This document shows, piece after piece, positions 61,270 to 64,000 of a DNA stretch of 64,000 bases. Position numbers and translations under genes: made by a program. Source of the stretch: Cohnella silvisoli (GTDB lineage: Bacteria; Bacillota; Bacilli; Paenibacillales; Paenibacillaceae); assembly GCF_021190915.1 (NCBI RefSeq), contig NZ_JAIOAP010000001.1:806001-870000 (forward strand), in the 5' to 3' direction. Position 1 is the stretch's first letter. Each line of letters starts with the position of its first letter. The notes below the pieces were generated by a model that was given only the letters and a program-made list of their open reading frames with translations, made no database searches and was not told the DNA's origin.

Positions 61270-64000
61270 ATGATATTCTTTCGCCATCCTTATATGAAAC
61301 GCAGTTTATCTATTGCCCTCGTTACAGTGCTCGCTGTCGGATTGCTGCAATTCGGTCCTTCTCGCAGCTACGCCTACGTCGGCGCATTAGGCAACGTGCT
61401 CAGCAGCAACGTTTCCGGTGATACGCTGACGCTCACGATCGACAACGGCGCGGAGCCTAGCGACGACATTCTCGAAATCAAGGTGCTCAGTTCTAGCGTT
61501 GCCAAGGTCGATTATCGGCCGAATTCCGTAGCCGCGAGCGCCGATACGCCTATGATCGACCCGAATAAGACGTGGAGCGCGGCTGGAGCCACGATTAACA
61601 CGGCGGGTAATCCGATCACGATTACGACGACCGATATGAAAATCGAGATCGCCAAGACGCCGACGCGCGTTACCGTCAAGAAAGCGAACGGAACGACGCT
61701 GTTCTACGAGCCGTCGGGAGGCGGTATTTATTACGACGGCGTGCGCTTCCTTCGCGGAACTACGGACAACCTGTACGGAATCCGCAGCTACAACGCCTTC
61801 GAGGACGGCGGAGATATTCTTCGCAATGATAACACTCATGGCGCCCACGCGGGCGAGCAAGGCGATGCGGGAGGCCCGTTCATCTGGTCGACGGCCGGTT
61901 ACGGCATTCTTGTCGACAGCGACGGGGGTTACCCCTTTACGGAAGCGTCTACCGGAAAAATGGAGTTCTATTACGGCGGGACTCCAACGGAAGGCCGCAG
62001 GTATACGAAAAGTGACGTTGAGTATTATGTCATGCTCGGGACCCCGAAAGAAATCTTGGGATCCTATTCCGATATAACGGGCAAATCACCCATGATGCCG
62101 AAGTGGTCGCTAGGTTTCTCCAATTTCGAGTGGGACACGAACCAGACGGAGTTGACGAACAACGTCGACACGTACAGGGCGAAGAACATCCCGCTTGACA
62201 GCGTCGGCTTGGACTACGACTGGAAGAAATACGGTCAAGATAATTACGGTGAATTCGCATGGAACACAACTAACTTCTCTAGTGCATCGACAACTGCGCT
62301 TAAGACGACTATGGACGGCAAAGGCGTGAAGATGATCGGCATCACGAAGCCGCGCATCGTTACGGAGGACACTCCTGGGCACAATACGACGCAATATACC
62401 GATGCGAATACCGGCGGCTACTGGTACCCGGGGCATACGGCGTATACGGACTATTTTATCCCCGTGAAAGTACGCAGCATCGATCCTTACAATTCGGCGG
62501 AGCGCACCTGGTATTGGAACCATTCCAAGGACGCTTTCGATAAGGGCATCGTCGGCTGGTGGAACGACGAGACGGACAAGGTGTCCTCGGGCGCGACGAC
62601 GTTCTGGTTCGGCAACTTCACCACGACGCATTTTTCCCAAGCGATCTATGAAGGGCAGCGTGCCTATTCGTCGACAACGCGGGTTTGGCAGACGGCCAGA
62701 ACCTATTATCCGGGAGCGCAGCGATATGCTACGACTTTGTGGTCGGGAGATATCGGCATCCAATGGAACAAGGGAGATAAAATCAACTGGGCGGCAGGGA
62801 TGAAGGAGCAGCGTGCGGTCATGCTTTCCTCGGTCAACCTCGGGCAGCCCAAGTGGGGGATGGATACCGGAGGATTTAACCAGCAGGACGGTACGACGAA
62901 CAATCCGTCGCCGGAGTTATACTCCAGATGGATCCAGTTTAGCGCCTTCACCCCGGTATTCCGGGTTCACGGCAATAACCACCAGCAACGTCAACCGTGG
63001 TACTACGGCAATACGGCGGAGGAATCGGCGAAGTCGGCCATTCAATTGCGGTATTCGCTGCTCCCTTATATGTATTCTTACGAAAGAAGCGCATACGAGA
63101 CGGGCATCGGCTTGATCCGTCCGCTCATGTTGGACAACCCGGCGGATAGCAGCGCGAAAAACGATTTGGACGCTTGGATGTTCGGGGATTGGCTGCTCGC
63201 CGCTCCGGTAGTCGACAAGCAGCAGACGAGCAAATCGATCTACTTGCCAAGCGGTACGTGGATCGACTACTTCCGCGGCACCACTTACAGCGGAGGAGCA
63301 ACAATCAACTACCCGGTGAACTCGAACACATGGAGTGACATTCCTGTTTTCGTGAAAAAAGGAGCGATCATCCCGACGCAGAAGGTGCTCGATTACACGG
63401 GACAAAGCTCGGTTTCCACGATTGGCGTAGACGTGTTCCCGGATACGACGCAGTCCAGCTTTAATTATTACGACGACGACGGCACGACCTACAACTACGA
63501 AGGAACGGGTTACTTCAAGCAAACGCTGACCGCACAGGACAATGGCGGCAGCGGTATCAGCTTCGGCGTAAGCGCGAAGAGCGGCACTTATTCCGCTCCG
63601 GTCTCGTACTACTTGGCTTCCATTCACGGCAAAGCAGGTACAGGCGTGACGATCGGCGGCTCCAGCGCGACATCCTATGCGTCGCTTAATGCGTTGAAGG
63701 CTGCGGGCGGCGAAGGCTGGGCGAAGGGCAAAGACGTCTATGGCGACGTGACTTACGTCAAAGTGGCGGCGGGAAGCGGATCGGCCAAGAGCGTTGTCGT
63801 TAGCGGAACCGCCACGGTTACGGATACCGCCTTCCAATATGAGGCGGAGGAGGCTTCGTTGTCCGGCAATACGACGAGCACGAAAGCTACCGTGAACACG
63901 AACCATACCGGTTATGCCGGAACAGGGTTCGTAGACGGCATGAACAACGCGGGAGCCGCGGTTACTTTCTATCCGAGCGTGGCGACTGGCGGAGACTATG
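61270..64000 (+). CDS. ctsY: Secreted GH31 3-alpha-isomaltosyltransferase, CtsY-like (3' partial)
   Basis: The frame opens at ATG 61270 (GGTGGAAGG upstream) and remains open to the window end: 910 residues, with a signal peptide ending SYA. The GH31 barrel carries the nucleophile Asp in GIVGWWNDETD and the acid/base Asp in LWSGDIG. A CBM35-like module begins near residue 860 (YEAEEASLSGNT). From memory the sequence matches the isomaltosyltransferase CtsY, which joins and cyclises isomaltosyl units into the cyclic tetrasaccharide cycloalternan. It lies 101 bp after ctsZ, as expected for enzymes acting in sequence. The C-terminus and any further CBMs lie outside the window. Confidence 0.88.
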   Translation, partial: MIFFRHPYMKRSLSIALVTVLAVGLLQFGPSRSYAYVGALGNVLSSNVSGDTLTLTIDNGAEPSDDILEIKVLSSSVAKVDYRPNSVAASADTPMIDPNKTWSAAGATINTAGNPITITTTDMKIEIAKTPTRVTVKKANGTTLFYEPSGGGIYYDGVRFLRGTTDNLYGIRSYNAFEDGGDILRNDNTHGAHAGEQGDAGGPFIWSTAGYGILVDSDGGYPFTEASTGKMEFYYGGTPTEGRRYTKSDVEYYVMLGTPKEILGSYSDITGKSPMMPKWSLGFSNFEWDTNQTELTNNVDTYRAKNIPLDSVGLDYDWKKYGQDNYGEFAWNTTNFSSASTTALKTTMDGKGVKMIGITKPRIVTEDTPGHNTTQYTDANTGGYWYPGHTAYTDYFIPVKVRSIDPYNSAERTWYWNHSKDAFDKGIVGWWNDETDKVSSGATTFWFGNFTTTHFSQAIYEGQRAYSSTTRVWQTARTYYPGAQRYATTLWSGDIGIQWNKGDKINWAAGMKEQRAVMLSSVNLGQPKWGMDTGGFNQQDGTTNNPSPELYSRWIQFSAFTPVFRVHGNNHQQRQPWYYGNTAEESAKSAIQLRYSLLPYMYSYERSAYETGIGLIRPLMLDNPADSSAKNDLDAWMFGDWLLAAPVVDKQQTSKSIYLPSGTWIDYFRGTTYSGGATINYPVNSNTWSDIPVFVKKGAIIPTQKVLDYTGQSSVSTIGVDVFPDTTQSSFNYYDDDGTTYNYEGTGYFKQTLTAQDNGGSGISFGVSAKSGTYSAPVSYYLASIHGKAGTGVTIGGSSATSYASLNALKAAGGEGWAKGKDVYGDVTYVKVAAGSGSAKSVVVSGTATVTDTAFQYEAEEASLSGNTTSTKATVNTNHTGYAGTGFVDGMNNAGAAVTFYPSVATGGDY

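Overview
The window looks like chromosome from a spore-forming, plant-polysaccharide-degrading member of the Paenibacillaceae (Paenibacillus or Cohnella type). The signs are mid-range GC, strong AGGAGG ribosome sites, several lipoprotein-dependent sugar ABC importers without their own ATPase gene, YesM/YesN-type two-component pairs, GntR-LacI hybrid regulators, and large secreted glycosidases with CBM modules. Genus assignment is inference. No rRNA, tRNA, CRISPR array or complete insertion sequence was seen.

Layout. (1) 1-9.5 kb is an arabinan-use cluster: a GH43 enzyme with discoidin and CBM modules (5' end outside the window), an AraC-type regulator, an SBP-permease-permease importer, an intracellular GH43, and a secreted sialidase-fold protein with CBM13 and CBM42 modules that is a candidate GH93 exo-arabinanase. 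(2) 9.6-22.9 kb is a second polysaccharide locus. It holds an intracellular heparinase II/III-like lyase, a parallel beta-helix protein, a Gfo/Idh oxidoreductase, an Lpl-type importer, a YesM kinase, a YesN regulator and a GH-A hydrolase resembling GH50. Three promoters here share one unusual architecture. (3) 23-31.5 kb is mixed: thioredoxin reductase behind PhoP-like direct repeats, an AT-rich islet with a toxin-antitoxin pair and a decayed Rpn nuclease, a GntR/D-galactonate dehydratase operon, a flavin amine-oxidase-like gene paired with an ECF41 sigma factor, and a PerR plus winged-helix operon. (4) 31.6-41 kb holds CorA, allantoinase behind GlnR/TnrA-like boxes, a GyrI-like protein, a toxin-like repeat-poor secreted or exported candidate, a HAD phosphatase, two 51-bp hairpin arrays, YcxB and YhgE/Pip. 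(5) 41-45 kb is araR, araD and araB with AraR operators; araA is not in the window. (6) 45-50 kb holds two small secreted-type proteins, an ECF sigma/anti-sigma pair, a broken TVP38 gene and a Met-Pro-Gly heptad-repeat protein. (7) 50-64 kb is a cycloalternan-type alpha-glucan locus: LacI regulator, importer, Gfo/Idh oxidoreductase, ThuA protein, secreted parvulin foldase, and two giant secreted GH31 enzymes resembling CtsZ and CtsY, the second cut by the window end.

How they fit. Arabinan outside the cell would be cut by the first GH43 and the GH93-like enzyme. Oligosaccharides enter through the 3.2-6.4 kb importer, the cytoplasmic GH43 releases arabinose, and AraB/AraD (under AraR) carry it on to xylulose 5-phosphate once an isomerase from elsewhere has acted. 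The 50-64 kb locus would convert starch-like glucan outside the cell to a cyclic tetrasaccharide and import it. The most interesting items are: a single-codon nonsense change that hides a conserved-looking C-terminal domain of the heptad protein; four intergenic arrays of short hairpins that share a 51-bp period; a GlnR/TnrA-like box at the tip of a 27-bp perfect hairpin before allantoinase; a shared regulon promoter in locus 2; and an uncharacterised toxin-like protein at 35-36.6 kb.
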